Below are positions 7,952-16,731 of a stretch of DNA of 64,000 nucleotides, piece by piece. Source of the stretch: Verrucomicrobiota bacterium (GTDB taxonomy: Bacteria; Verrucomicrobiota; Verrucomicrobiia; CAIQCK01). The stretch spans positions 868,001-932,000 of the forward strand of contig JACRQF010000009.1 of assembly GCA_016222825.1 (NCBI GenBank), given 5' to 3'. The notes under the pieces are model-generated. The model had not been told where the DNA came from and ran no database searches. It worked only from the letters and a program-made list of their open reading frames with translations. The number at the start of each line of letters is the position of its first letter. Position 1 is the stretch's first letter. A program made the position numbers and the translations under genes.

Positions 7952-8968
7952 TCAGATGACATCTCGAACTGTCGCCTTGCCGGCCTTGCGGTCGCGATAC
8001 TGCTGCTCGATCCACTTGTAGGTGATGGCCAGACCTTTGCGGAACGGCATGTTCGGCTCCCACTTGAGCATCTTCTTGATGAAGGTGTTGTCGCTGTTGC
8101 GGCCGGCGACGCCGCGCGGGGCGTTGAGGTCGTATTGCCGCTTCAGTTTGATGCCGCCGATCTCCTCCGCGACGCTCACGAGGTCATTGATGGAGATCAG
8201 TTCGCTCGTGCCGAGGTTGATCGGCGTGGCGATGAGCTTGTCGCAGTGCATGATCATGTCAATGCCCTTGAGGCAGTCGGCGATATACATGAAGCTGCGC
8301 GTCTGGTGGCCGTCGCCCCAGATGATGATCTCCTTCTTGCCGGTGTCCTTGGCCTCGATGACCTTGCGGCAAATCGCGGCGGGCGCCTTCTCGCGGCCGC
8401 CGTCCCACGTGCCCCACGGCCCATAGACGTTGTGGAAGCGGGCGATGGCGGTCTTCATTTTTCGCTCGGCCCAATACTCCTGGCAGAACATCTCCGACAA
8501 CAGCTTCTCCCAGCCGTAGCCGCGCTCGGACATCGCCGGGTAGGCGTCGCTCTCCTTGAGCGCGCGGCAGTTCGGGTCTTCCTGCAGCGTCACGTTGTAG
8601 GCGCAGGCCGAGCTGGCAAAAAAGTAACGCTCGCAACCGGCGCGATTGGCCGCCTCGATGAGGTGGGTGTTGATGAGGATGCTGCGGAGGCACTCGATGC
8701 GAAACCGCTCGATGAAGCCCATGCCACCCATGTCGGCGGCGAGGTTATAGACCTCGACAGCATCCTTGACGGCGGCTTTGCAGTTCGCCTCGTCGCTGAG
8801 GTCCATGCACCAGCTTTCGACGCCGGGCGTGCGTTGATACCACATCGCCAGCGGCTTCTTGTCCACCGCGCGGATGCGAGTGAAGCCCTTGTCGTGAAAA
8901 TACCGCACCAACGCGCCGCCGATGAAACCGCCCGCGCCACCTATAAGGATGAGATCGCTCTTGTTCAT
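7952..8968 (-). CDS. GDP-mannose 3,5-epimerase-like SDR enzyme
   Basis: A 338-residue short-chain dehydrogenase-type epimerase. It has the NAD-binding loop GGAGGFIGG (10-18), SSACAYN with Cys122, YGWEK with Tyr151 and Lys155, and GREKAPAAICRK with Lys194. The spacing reproduces plant GDP-mannose 3,5-epimerase (Cys145, Tyr174, Lys178, Lys217), including long shared stretches such as RFHNVYGPWGTW and GRNSDN. Plant GME converts GDP-D-mannose to GDP-L-galactose/GDP-L-gulose for cell-wall sugars and ascorbate. Here the product most likely feeds a surface glycan. AAGGA lies upstream of the ATG. First gene of a three-gene operon divergent from the AraC-type regulator. Confidence 0.88.
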   Translation of the reverse strand: MNKSDLILIGGAGGFIGGALVRYFHDKGFTRIRAVDKKPLAMWYQRTPGVESWCMDLSDEANCKAAVKDAVEVYNLAADMGGMGFIERFRIECLRSILINTHLIEAANRAGCERYFFASSACAYNVTLQEDPNCRALKESDAYPAMSERGYGWEKLLSEMFCQEYWAERKMKTAIARFHNVYGPWGTWDGGREKAPAAICRKVIEAKDTGKKEIIIWGDGHQTRSFMYIADCLKGIDMIMHCDKLIATPINLGTSELISINDLVSVAEEIGGIKLKRQYDLNAPRGVAGRNSDNTFIKKMLKWEPNMPFRKGLAITYKWIEQQYRDRKAGKATVRDVI

Positions 8969-9004
8969 AATTGTTTGTCCTTCTTACTCCAAAACTCTCG
9001 CTGC

Positions 9005-9029
9005 TTTCAAACCACAACTTTGTTTCAAA
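9005..9029. promoter_or_regulatory. Possible AraC-type operator, direct repeat TTTCAAA
   Basis: In the 99-base space between the divergent epimerase and AraC-type genes, TTTCAAA occurs at 9005-9011 and 9023-9029 in the same orientation, 18 bases apart, each followed by A/C-rich sequence. AraC-family proteins often bind direct repeats of roughly this spacing. The match is short and the role is inferred from position only. Confidence 0.25.
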
Positions 9030-9067
9030 AACCGCGCGCACCATACGCTTGATTGGCGCGGCTGCCA

Positions 9068-9991
9068 ATGGATAGGGTTGACCATCCGATGGATATCATT
9101 GACCGCAAACCCAAACCGGTCGCCCAGCCGAAGTTCATCTCCACGCAAGTCTCCGACGTGCGCTACTACTACCTCAACCTGCGTCCTGCGCCGACGGCAG
9201 ACATCACCGTTGTCTGTGGCGGCCGTGAGCGGTGCAATCCCGAATACGTCATCAGCCGGCGCGAGTTCCCGTTCCTCTCCATCGAGTGCGTCGCTCAAGG
9301 CCGCGGTGAAGTGAAGGTCGCTGGCCGGACGTTCCGCTTGCAGGCCGGATCGGTATTTTCCTACGCGCCCGGCGTGGCGCACACGATTCGCAACGATGCG
9401 AAAGACCCGATGGTGAAATACTTCGTGGACTTCACCGGCGACGAAGCGGCGCGGCTGCTGCACGACAGCCCGCTGCGGCACGGCGTCGTCCAGCTTTCCG
9501 CGCCCGGCGAGATCCTCGACATCTTCGAGGACCTCCAGCGCCAGGGTAGCAACGACGCGCCCGGCAGCAAGGCCATCTGCGCGGCGCTCGTGCGGTTGCT
9601 CATTCTGAAGATCACCGCGTTTGCCGTGCCGGAACGTGAAGCCGATGCGCGGGCGTTGGCCACCTACCAGCGTTGCAAGCGGCAAATCGAGCAGCATTTC
9701 CTCGGCCTGCGCTCGCTGGCGCAAGCAGCGCGCGCCTGCCACGTGGACCAAGCTTATCTCTGCCGCCTCTTCCGGCGCTTCGACCACCAAACACCGTATC
9801 GTTATCTCGTGCGCTTGAAGATGAACCGTGCCGCCGAGTTACTGCTCGGCCCGGGAAAGCTAATCAAACAAGTCGCTGAGGAACTCGGTTTCACCGACCC
9901 CTATCACTTCTCCCGCGTCTTCAAGTCCGTCCACCGCGTCTCGCCGGTGCAATTCATCCAAGCCGGCCATCGCCGGACGGATCGGCGTTGA
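9068..9991 (+). CDS. AraC-family transcriptional regulator with cupin sensor domain
   Basis: About 307 residues if started at ATG 9068; an ATG at 9089 is equally possible, and neither has a strong ribosome-binding site. The N-terminal half is a cupin-like ligand-binding domain (RREFPFLSIECVAQGRGEV to APGVAHTI). The C-terminal 100 residues form the double helix-turn-helix of AraC proteins, with QAARACHVDQAYLCRLFRR and the signature VAEELGFTDPYHFSRVFK. It lies head-to-head with the nucleotide-sugar operon and tail-to-tail, 3 bases away, with the DUF5703/GH95-like gene. Proteins of this type usually respond to sugars and activate neighbouring carbohydrate genes; either flank could be the target. 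Confidence 0.9.
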   Translation: MDRVDHPMDIIDRKPKPVAQPKFISTQVSDVRYYYLNLRPAPTADITVVCGGRERCNPEYVISRREFPFLSIECVAQGRGEVKVAGRTFRLQAGSVFSYAPGVAHTIRNDAKDPMVKYFVDFTGDEAARLLHDSPLRHGVVQLSAPGEILDIFEDLQRQGSNDAPGSKAICAALVRLLILKITAFAVPEREADARALATYQRCKRQIEQHFLGLRSLAQAARACHVDQAYLCRLFRRFDHQTPYRYLVRLKMNRAAELLLGPGKLIKQVAEELGFTDPYHFSRVFKSVHRVSPVQFIQAGHRRTDRR

Positions 9992-9994
9992 ACT

Positions 9995-12841
9995 CTATCG
10001 CAGCTCCGACAAAACCACATCCCTCTGTCGCGATTTCGGCGTGACGACGAGGTTTACCAGCTTTCCGTCGCGGACGCGACCTTCGACCGTCGTGCGGCGT
10101 GGGGCGTGGAGCTTGAAGTGGAGGTTCCAATCCTTCGGCCACGCGGGCAGGACGTAGATCTTGTCGCCGTCGGCGTTCAGGATCATGTGCTGGAGCGTCA
10201 GCAGGATGTTGCCGCCGTGGTCCTGGTCGGGCAGCCAGTCGAAGTTCGGCCCCCACATCGCCGGGAAACGGAAGTTGCGGTGCGAGTTGCGGACCTTGTG
10301 GAGGATCTGCTTCTTCGCCTCGTCGGTCATGCCGAGCAGCGCGGCACACTGGCCGTCGTAGCACCAGCCGGTCATGATTTTCGCACCGCGACGGTTGAAC
10401 GTCTCGATGCCAGCCTCCAATCCGGGACGACCCACAGCAAACAAGCGGAACGGCCAGACGGCGTAAAGCTCCGGGTTCTCGCAGTTGTTGCGCTTTGGAT
10501 TAAACTTCTCCGCGGGCGACACGAAGCTCTTGCCGTCCTCGGTGTGCAACGGCACGGGCGGCGCGGCGGCCTTCATCTTCGCCCAAAACTCGCGGTCGGC
10601 GGCGGGCATGGCGTCCTTCGGCAACGCGAGCAGCCGGTCGAGCACATCCTGCAAGCCCGCGACGGTCGGCGTGTCGTTGACCACGTCGAACCAGTAGGTT
10701 TCGACGGCCTGCGTCGGGCTGATGATAAGCTTACCGCTCGCGTCGCGCCGGAACCGCGTGTCGAAGTAGCGCAACACCTCGCGCGCCATCGGCACGATTT
10801 CGTCGGCGAGGAACTTCGCGTCGAGCGTGCGCTCGTAGCAGTCAAGCATGAGCGCCACCAACTCCAGCCCCTGCTGCCATGAGTAGCACCAGTATTTGCA
10901 CGCGACGTCGCCAATCTGCTTGCCCTTGCGGTCCCAGCCGTAGTCGCGGTTGGCGTAGGTGCCGAAACTCGTCATCGTCTCCGGGAAATACGCGCCCTCG
11001 GCACCGTAGTAGAGCTTCGCGCGCGCCTTGCAGATCGGCAGCACGTCGCGATACATGCGGAACACCGGCGCGCAAAGGTCGTAGTCGCCGTTGGCCACCG
11101 CCGACCACGCCGGGAAGCGTGTGTTCTGCCACCAGAAGCAATCGCCCCACCGCCGCCAGTCGGGATTGAACTGCTGCTTCGGGTCGGTCAATTCCGGGTC
11201 CACGGTGAAGATTGAGCCGTTGAACTTGACCGGGAAGTTGCCGCGCCCGGCGCACGCCGTCATCCAACGCTGGAGCACGTAGGCGCGCGTCACCACCGAC
11301 GGCGTGGGTTGCTCCATGCCGCCGCCGCCCTCGGCTTTCAGCAACTTGCCGTTGAGGTAGAGCCGCCGACCGTCCGCCGCCGCGTCATAGACCGCCGCGA
11401 CGTGGTTCCACGCGCCAAGCTGAAGCACATCATTGACTGCCATCGCGTGCGAGCCGGTGATGAACCGCAGGCTGCGACCGGGATGCGTGTCGAAAAGAAA
11501 CCCATCGCCTTTGCCCGCCGTGAGCTTGTCGAAGATGCGCGCGCCTTTTGAGTCCGCATCGGGCTGAATCCACGCTTCAAGCGTAAAGCTGTTCGTGAAA
11601 GCGAGCATCGGCGAATTTGGCACTCCGATGTGCCCGCCGCCGAACACAGCGCCTTGCTCCTCGAACTTCACCGCGCCGACAACCGTTGCGCCCTCCGGCA
11701 CGCTGGAGAACCGCCAGCCAACCAGCCGCCCGCTCGCAACCGCCGCCGCGTCGCTGGGTTTGCCAGTGGCAAGTGATGCAATCTCAGTGTCACTCAGCGC
11801 CCGTCCGAAGATCGTCGCACGGCTCATCGTGCCGCGGAACTTGCTGCCGCCGCCGCTGTCCGCGCCGATGCGCAGCGGATGCTGGTTCGCCGGCAACGCG
11901 GCGATGGCTGCGTTGTCGCCCTCGACGAAAACCCAACTGCGATTCCAAAACGCGTTCCACCACGCAGCGGTCGCTTTCTCCGCTGCATTCGCGTTGGCGG
12001 ACGAGTCAGCGATGCTGGCGAGTTGCTTCTCCCACACAGCGGTCGTGCCCGTCACCGCCGAGTGCGTCGCGATGCGAATGGCAAACTTCTTCACCGGCGC
12101 GGGCGACTTCAGCGCCGTCGCACCATCCTCCACGAACCCAGTCGCCATCATCGAGCCGCCGAAGGTGCGGTGTCGGATTGGGTCTTTCACCAGATGCGCG
12201 AACTGCTCCAGGCTCTGGTGCTTCAGCGTGAGCGGCACGCAGGAATGTTCGTTGCGATGATACCATATTACGGCATTGCCTGCGTCCTTCACCACATCCG
12301 CCGATTCCCACACCTCGATCTCCTTCGGCCCGGCCTGCATCGTCCAGCTTGAGCCAAGCTCGCCGCCGGTGAGCACTTTCTTCTCTGTGCGCCAGCATTC
12401 CAGCGCGGCCTTCACAGTGACTGGCTGTCGGTTCTCACCGATGACGTAGATGACCGGCGCGTTCGCATCCACGAAAACCTTCAACCGCGCATCACCCGCC
12501 GCGATCTCGATGCGGCCATCGCGGAGCTTCAACTCCTGCCGAAACGGCGCTCCCTTCACGAATGGGTTCGGCGTCAGCGACACGCGCACGCCGCCGAGCT
12601 TCAGCAGTCGCGACGCCTCGCTCCACGCATCGGTGCGGGCGATGTAGAAGCGCAGGTCGCCGTCTTCCTCGACCCAGACGTTGAGGCCGACCTCACCGTT
12701 ACCGATGGGCATCGAGCCGGTTGCGTTCTGGCTCGGCGTTTTCCAGACGACGTTGTAGAGGTCCAGTTCCGGCGGCGCGGCGGCGAACGAAGTGGTGAGC
12801 GAGAAGACCGAGACGGCGAGGAGAATGAATAGCCGGTTCAT
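9995..12841 (-). CDS. Secreted DUF5703/GH95-like glycoside hydrolase with embedded LamG domain
   Basis: A 948-residue exported protein with a Sec signal peptide (cleavage near residue 21, FAAAP). The N-terminus is a DUF5703-type beta domain (VVWKTPSQNATGSMPIGNGE, about 31-50). A LamG/concanavalin-like domain follows at about 315-510 (FTLEAWIQPDADSKG, GAWNHVAAVYDAAADGRRLY). The rest is an (alpha/alpha)6-barrel of GH95-like type (WWQNTRFPAWSAVANGDYD, YAVWPFRLFAVGRPGLE) and a short C-terminal beta domain. GH95 enzymes remove alpha-L-fucose or L-galactose, so a related exo-activity is inferred, but the catalytic residues cannot be assigned with confidence. It is the distal gene of the sialidase-like operon. 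The LamG domain interrupting the hydrolase is the notable feature. Confidence 0.8.
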   Translation of the reverse strand: MNRLFILLAVSVFSLTTSFAAAPPELDLYNVVWKTPSQNATGSMPIGNGEVGLNVWVEEDGDLRFYIARTDAWSEASRLLKLGGVRVSLTPNPFVKGAPFRQELKLRDGRIEIAAGDARLKVFVDANAPVIYVIGENRQPVTVKAALECWRTEKKVLTGGELGSSWTMQAGPKEIEVWESADVVKDAGNAVIWYHRNEHSCVPLTLKHQSLEQFAHLVKDPIRHRTFGGSMMATGFVEDGATALKSPAPVKKFAIRIATHSAVTGTTAVWEKQLASIADSSANANAAEKATAAWWNAFWNRSWVFVEGDNAAIAALPANQHPLRIGADSGGGSKFRGTMSRATIFGRALSDTEIASLATGKPSDAAAVASGRLVGWRFSSVPEGATVVGAVKFEEQGAVFGGGHIGVPNSPMLAFTNSFTLEAWIQPDADSKGARIFDKLTAGKGDGFLFDTHPGRSLRFITGSHAMAVNDVLQLGAWNHVAAVYDAAADGRRLYLNGKLLKAEGGGGMEQPTPSVVTRAYVLQRWMTACAGRGNFPVKFNGSIFTVDPELTDPKQQFNPDWRRWGDCFWWQNTRFPAWSAVANGDYDLCAPVFRMYRDVLPICKARAKLYYGAEGAYFPETMTSFGTYANRDYGWDRKGKQIGDVACKYWCYSWQQGLELVALMLDCYERTLDAKFLADEIVPMAREVLRYFDTRFRRDASGKLIISPTQAVETYWFDVVNDTPTVAGLQDVLDRLLALPKDAMPAADREFWAKMKAAAPPVPLHTEDGKSFVSPAEKFNPKRNNCENPELYAVWPFRLFAVGRPGLEAGIETFNRRGAKIMTGWCYDGQCAALLGMTDEAKKQILHKVRNSHRNFRFPAMWGPNFDWLPDQDHGGNILLTLQHMILNADGDKIYVLPAWPKDWNLHFKLHAPRRTTVEGRVRDGKLVNLVVTPKSRQRDVVLSELR

Positions 12842-12910
12842 AGCGGCGCCATCGTAGCCGACTGGAAGTTTTCGGCAATCACGATTTCGGTTATGGAGGC
12901 GTGTGCTTCG

Positions 12911-14518
12911 CTACGGCCCAACCCGCTCCACATCAATGTAAACGGCGCGCATCGTCGGGGCGTCGTGGACGTAGAGAAGCCGACCGGGACGGATTTCGCG
13001 GATGGAAGAGTAGTTGAAGCCGGCTTTGTCGGTGATGACGCGGTGCGAGGTCCATGTTTTGCCTTGGTCGAGGCTGAACATGATGCACGAGGCGGGGCGG
13101 CCGTAGCTGCACGCAAGGACACCGTTGCTCATGAGCATCACGTCCGGGTCCACGCTGCCTTCTTCCAGTGTCACCGGCTCGGTCCATGTCCTGCCACCGT
13201 CGCGCGACCAGACTTGAACGAACGGCAGCAGCGTGCCTTGGCGATAGACGACCGTCATTTCTGTTGGTGAAAGCCGCGCGAGTGCCGGTTCGCCCGCTTT
13301 GGGGATGGAGGAGAAATGCCGCCACGTCTTGCCGCCGTCGCTGCTGCGCAGCAGATGGCCCGCGTGGCCTGAACGGGCGTAACCGTAGCCGACCGCAGTG
13401 ACGCCGCCGTCCGGTTCGGCGAAGATGTGGCGGTCGAAGACAAGCACCACCGGCTTGTTCTCCGTCATCGCTTCCGGCGGGAGATGGATTTCATGCTCGA
13501 ACATCGTGAACGTCTCCGCCTTGGCATCGAAGCGCACGGTGTGGCCAATGAGCACACCATCGGCGCGTTTGCGGTTCCAACGCGACACGCCCAAGATGCT
13601 GCCGTCGGCCATGCGCACCATCGGCAGCGGCGCCTGCTCGATTTTGTCGAGGCCCTTGATCGGTGTCCACGTCTTGCCCTCGTCGGTGGAACGCAGGACG
13701 CCATACGGTTCGAAATACGCATCCGGTCCCTGCGCCACGCTCATCAGCAACAGGCCCTTGCCCATGTCGTAGAGATACGGCCGCGTCTGCCGGACCTTGT
13801 CGGCGCGCGTGATCTCCCATGGCTCGCTGATAGTGATTTTCAACCGCGGCGGCGGCGCGGCGGACGTGGGTTTGCGCACGCCAAGCCTGACGGATTCCCA
13901 GCGCGCGTCGCCGGTGAACGCCTTGGAGTTGGAGCCGAACTGGATGAACGGCTTTGGCGAATCGGCCGGTTTCCAGAAGGCGTCTATGCCGCGAATCCGT
14001 TGTGTGCCGTCCATCCACACGCTCATGTCGTTGCCGCGGATGACGAGCCGGTAGGTGTGGAAACTGCTCGCTGTGTTTGTCCGGAAGAACCGGTCAGTAA
14101 ACGTCGCGACAGTTCTCGGCGTCAGAGACAATCCTTCCTGGTGCTTTCCGTTGCTGACCAGCAAGCCGATTGGCGCGCCGTCGCGCCACGGCCAGACCGA
14201 TTGGCCACCGCGAAAGGCTTTGATCGCGCCGACCTTCACGCGCGCCTCGACGACGATCTCCGACGACGGATCGGCTTTCCATCTGGCGCGGAAACACGCC
14301 GGCTCCTGCGCTGAGTCGTCCACGATACGCAAGGCAGCGTTTTCGACTGTGGCGTTGGGTTTGCCGATGGCGGTCCAGACCGGCACGCTCGGCAACGTCC
14401 GTCCGTCGTAGTGGACGAGCCAGCGGATTCCTTCGTCATCGGCAGTGCGAGCCTCCGCGACAAGACTCGCGACCGCCATAGCGACGCTGAACATCATTGT
14501 TGCCGGCCTGCTCGCCAT
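12911..14518 (-). CDS. Secreted sialidase-superfamily protein with N-terminal beta-sandwich
   Basis: A 535-residue exported protein. The start at 14518 has a strong AAGGAG seven bases upstream and begins a signal peptide (about residues 1-25). Residues 30-225 form a LamG/DUF1080-like beta-sandwich (SFHTYRLVIRGNDMSVWMDG). Residues 235-530 form a BNR/sialidase-type propeller with four Asp-boxes (STDEGKTW, SSDGGKTW, SRDGGRTW, SLDQGKTW). The arginine triad of true sialidases cannot be confirmed by eye, so exo-alpha-sialidase is only one possible activity. It lies 27 bases after the six-repeat propeller gene. Its TAG stop (12913-12911) falls in a CTACGG sequence that may be one end of a decayed GTAG-footed palindrome (from 12854). 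Confidence 0.82.
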   Translation of the reverse strand: MASRPATMMFSVAMAVASLVAEARTADDEGIRWLVHYDGRTLPSVPVWTAIGKPNATVENAALRIVDDSAQEPACFRARWKADPSSEIVVEARVKVGAIKAFRGGQSVWPWRDGAPIGLLVSNGKHQEGLSLTPRTVATFTDRFFRTNTASSFHTYRLVIRGNDMSVWMDGTQRIRGIDAFWKPADSPKPFIQFGSNSKAFTGDARWESVRLGVRKPTSAAPPPRLKITISEPWEITRADKVRQTRPYLYDMGKGLLLMSVAQGPDAYFEPYGVLRSTDEGKTWTPIKGLDKIEQAPLPMVRMADGSILGVSRWNRKRADGVLIGHTVRFDAKAETFTMFEHEIHLPPEAMTENKPVVLVFDRHIFAEPDGGVTAVGYGYARSGHAGHLLRSSDGGKTWRHFSSIPKAGEPALARLSPTEMTVVYRQGTLLPFVQVWSRDGGRTWTEPVTLEEGSVDPDVMLMSNGVLACSYGRPASCIMFSLDQGKTWTSHRVITDKAGFNYSSIREIRPGRLLYVHDAPTMRAVYIDVERVGP

Positions 14519-14545
14519 AGGCGCTCCTTCCGAGTTGGCGGCTCG

Positions 14546-15523
14546 TCAGTGCAGTATCTCGCCCTTGAGGCAGTTGCCCGGCACGTCGAGCAACTGGATG
14601 CTGGAGACAGTCTTCATCGTTTTGTGGTCGGCAAAGGTCCAGACGACCTGCTTATCCGGTGTCACCTCGATGATGTGGGCGCTCTGGCCAAACTTGCCGT
14701 GGCCGAGCCAGTTGGTGATGACGGTGTTGCCGTTGGGCAGACGCTGGACGCCGGTCATGAACTTGAGCGGCAGGCCGGGCAGGTCGCCGTCCTTCACTTC
14801 CCAGACGATCTTGCCGGCCGGGTCCACCTCGAACACGCGCCCGCCGCCCGGTTTGTCGCCGATGGCGATGAGCGTGTTGCCGTTGGACAGGCGCACGACG
14901 CTGTGTGGGCCGCCCTTCGCGGGAATGTCGCGCACGAGTTTGCCCTGCGGGTCGTATTCGCGGACGACCTCTTCGCCGTAGTGAGTGACGAGGAAATTGC
15001 CGTTGGAGAGGTAACGGGCGTTTCGGATGTAAGCGTGGCCGCCGTCCTTGCCTTCGGGCAGCAGTCGCACTTCCTTGACGATCTTGTAGTCGGGCGTCAC
15101 TACGAGCAGCCGGCCGGTGTTGCACTCGCCGATGAACGTGTTGCCGTCGGCGAGCCGCTGGCAGGCGTAGATTTCGCTCGGTCCCTCGACTTCTTTCGCC
15201 GGGCCGCCCTTCGGCTTGACGGTGCGTTTGAACGGCGAGCCTTTGTAATCGAATACGATCTTCTTGTCGCGAGTGACCTCCTGCACGCCGGTGCCGGTGT
15301 TGAAGAGGAGATTGCCGTTGGGGAGCACCCAGAGGTCGTTGCAGGAGCCGGTGGCGTATTCCCACTCGACCTTGCCCTCGGTGTTGACGATAAAGACCTT
15401 CTTGCCGCTGTAGTCGGTGCAGGCGAAATGGTGGCCCTTGCCGGTCTGGAGCGGCATGTCCGCTGCCACGAGGTGCGAGGCCAGCAGTGAGGTGAGAACG
15501 CAGATCAGCTTTGTCAGTTTCAT
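14546..15523 (-). CDS. Secreted beta-propeller protein (arylsulfotransferase/PQQ-like repeats)
   Basis: A 325-residue exported protein with a Sec signal peptide (cleavage near residue 21, LVAAD). The mature part is a series of blades carrying repeats of the type LPNGNTLI: WVLPNGNLLF, LADGNTFIG, LSNGNFLV, LSNGNTLIA, LPNGNTVIT. Similar repeats occur in arylsulfotransferase-like and quinoprotein-like propellers, but the catalytic histidines of arylsulfotransferases are not evident. A carbohydrate- or ligand-binding role in the operon is plausible. The start is only 3 bases from the stop of the upstream sialidase-like gene, so the genes are co-transcribed and probably coupled. Confidence 0.75.
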   Translation of the reverse strand: MKLTKLICVLTSLLASHLVAADMPLQTGKGHHFACTDYSGKKVFIVNTEGKVEWEYATGSCNDLWVLPNGNLLFNTGTGVQEVTRDKKIVFDYKGSPFKRTVKPKGGPAKEVEGPSEIYACQRLADGNTFIGECNTGRLLVVTPDYKIVKEVRLLPEGKDGGHAYIRNARYLSNGNFLVTHYGEEVVREYDPQGKLVRDIPAKGGPHSVVRLSNGNTLIAIGDKPGGGRVFEVDPAGKIVWEVKDGDLPGLPLKFMTGVQRLPNGNTVITNWLGHGKFGQSAHIIEVTPDKQVVWTFADHKTMKTVSSIQLLDVPGNCLKGEILH

Positions 15524-15526
15524 GTT

Positions 15527-16714
15527 TTAGATTTCCAATTTCCACTTCGCCTGCCGCAGCACGGCGTGCGGCGCGCCTTTGATCACTTCATACCAGACCG
15601 AGAGCAACGTGCCGTCGGCAAGCTCGACGGTGCTCGGATAACCGAGGTCGCCGCCCGCGCCGTCGCCGGAGATGATCACCGGCTCCGACCACGACTTGCC
15701 GCCGTCGTCGCTGACGCGCGCCTGGTTGCCAAACGGCGCGCGGCGATGGCCGTAGGTCATCAGCAGTTTGCCGCTTCGCAACCGCAACAGATGGGATGGC
15801 AATCCCCAGACGCCGATGGAGTGTGGCACGCTCCACGTCTTGCCACCGTCGCTGGATTCGGTTTGGAGGGTCTCGCCGGCGTTGGCTTTGTTGTGATTGC
15901 GAATCTGGACGATGATGTGGCCGCGCGACACCTCGACGGCATGCAGTTCGTGGTAATTCTTCGCTTCATCGCCGTCGCGGACGGGAATTTCCGCGAGCCA
16001 GCGCCACGTCTTGCCGTCGTCACGCGACTCGCAGACGCCGACGCGCTTCTTGCCCGTCCAAAGCTCCTTGCCGGCGTAGAGCAGCCGCCCGTCGGAAAGC
16101 TGGATTGGCCCGTGCGGGCTGTTGACGATGGATGAGTAGCGCGCCGACCACGTTACTCCGCCGTCAGCGGAGCGGATCATCCACTGGCCGAGTTCGGCTT
16201 CGCGTTCCTTGGCGCCGATGCGGTTGTGCACGGCCTGCCATGCCTTGAGCTTCGCGGCTGGCCACGCGCCTTTTTCGCCGGCTGATTTCTTCTCCGCGGC
16301 GAGCAGGCCTTTTTCGTAGGCGAGCGACGTGAACGTCGTCACGAGGATGCTGCCCTTGGCCGTCTCCACCACGCCGCTGTCGCGGTCGTCAATCGGACCG
16401 TCGAGCAGCACCTGCGGCCAGCACCATGTCACGCCGTTGTCGTGCGACACCATCATCTCGACGCGGCCGAACGGGCAGACATGCGCCTCACGCCCGCCGG
16501 ACCAGCTCACGAGTAGGTCGCCGTTGCGCCGCCGCGCGACGGTCGGCCAGCCGCAGTAGTATTCCGGCTGGTGACTGATGATTTTCTTCTCGATGACGTT
16601 GATCGCCGGTGTGGCGGAGGCGCGGCGAGCGGCGAAGAGAACGGAGGTGGTGGCGACGCCGGTGGTTTGGAGAAAATGGCGTCGGGTCATCGTGGGGGAC
16701 GTGTTTGGGTTCAT
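15527..16714 (-). CDS. Tat-exported sialidase-superfamily protein
   Basis: The start at ATG 16714 is chosen because GAGGAA lies at good spacing; an upstream in-frame start at 16735 overlaps the preceding stop. The 395-residue product has a twin-arginine signal (TRRHFLQTTG) with cleavage near ASA. The mature domain is a six-bladed BNR/sialidase-type propeller with five Asp-box-like motifs (SHDNGVTW, SADGGVTW, SRDDGKTW, SSDGGKTW, SDDGGKSW). Export in a folded state through Tat, while its two paralogues in the operon use Sec, suggests a cofactor or fast folding (inference). A degenerate heptanucleotide repeat covers the last codons and stop (15530-15543). Confidence 0.83.
   Translation of the reverse strand: MNPNTSPTMTRRHFLQTTGVATTSVLFAARRASATPAINVIEKKIISHQPEYYCGWPTVARRRNGDLLVSWSGGREAHVCPFGRVEMMVSHDNGVTWCWPQVLLDGPIDDRDSGVVETAKGSILVTTFTSLAYEKGLLAAEKKSAGEKGAWPAAKLKAWQAVHNRIGAKEREAELGQWMIRSADGGVTWSARYSSIVNSPHGPIQLSDGRLLYAGKELWTGKKRVGVCESRDDGKTWRWLAEIPVRDGDEAKNYHELHAVEVSRGHIIVQIRNHNKANAGETLQTESSDGGKTWSVPHSIGVWGLPSHLLRLRSGKLLMTYGHRRAPFGNQARVSDDGGKSWSEPVIISGDGAGGDLGYPSTVELADGTLLSVWYEVIKGAPHAVLRQAKWKLEI
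15530..15543. repeat. Short heptanucleotide repeat (two units)
   Basis: GATTTCC and AATTTCC lie in tandem over the last codons of the Tat-exported sialidase-like gene, directly next to its stop (15529-15527). Two units alone could be chance. It is listed because longer repeats of the same 7-base period occur at 48898, 49527 and 59509. Confidence 0.3.
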
Positions 16715-16731
16715 GGCAGTTCCTCGGTTGT

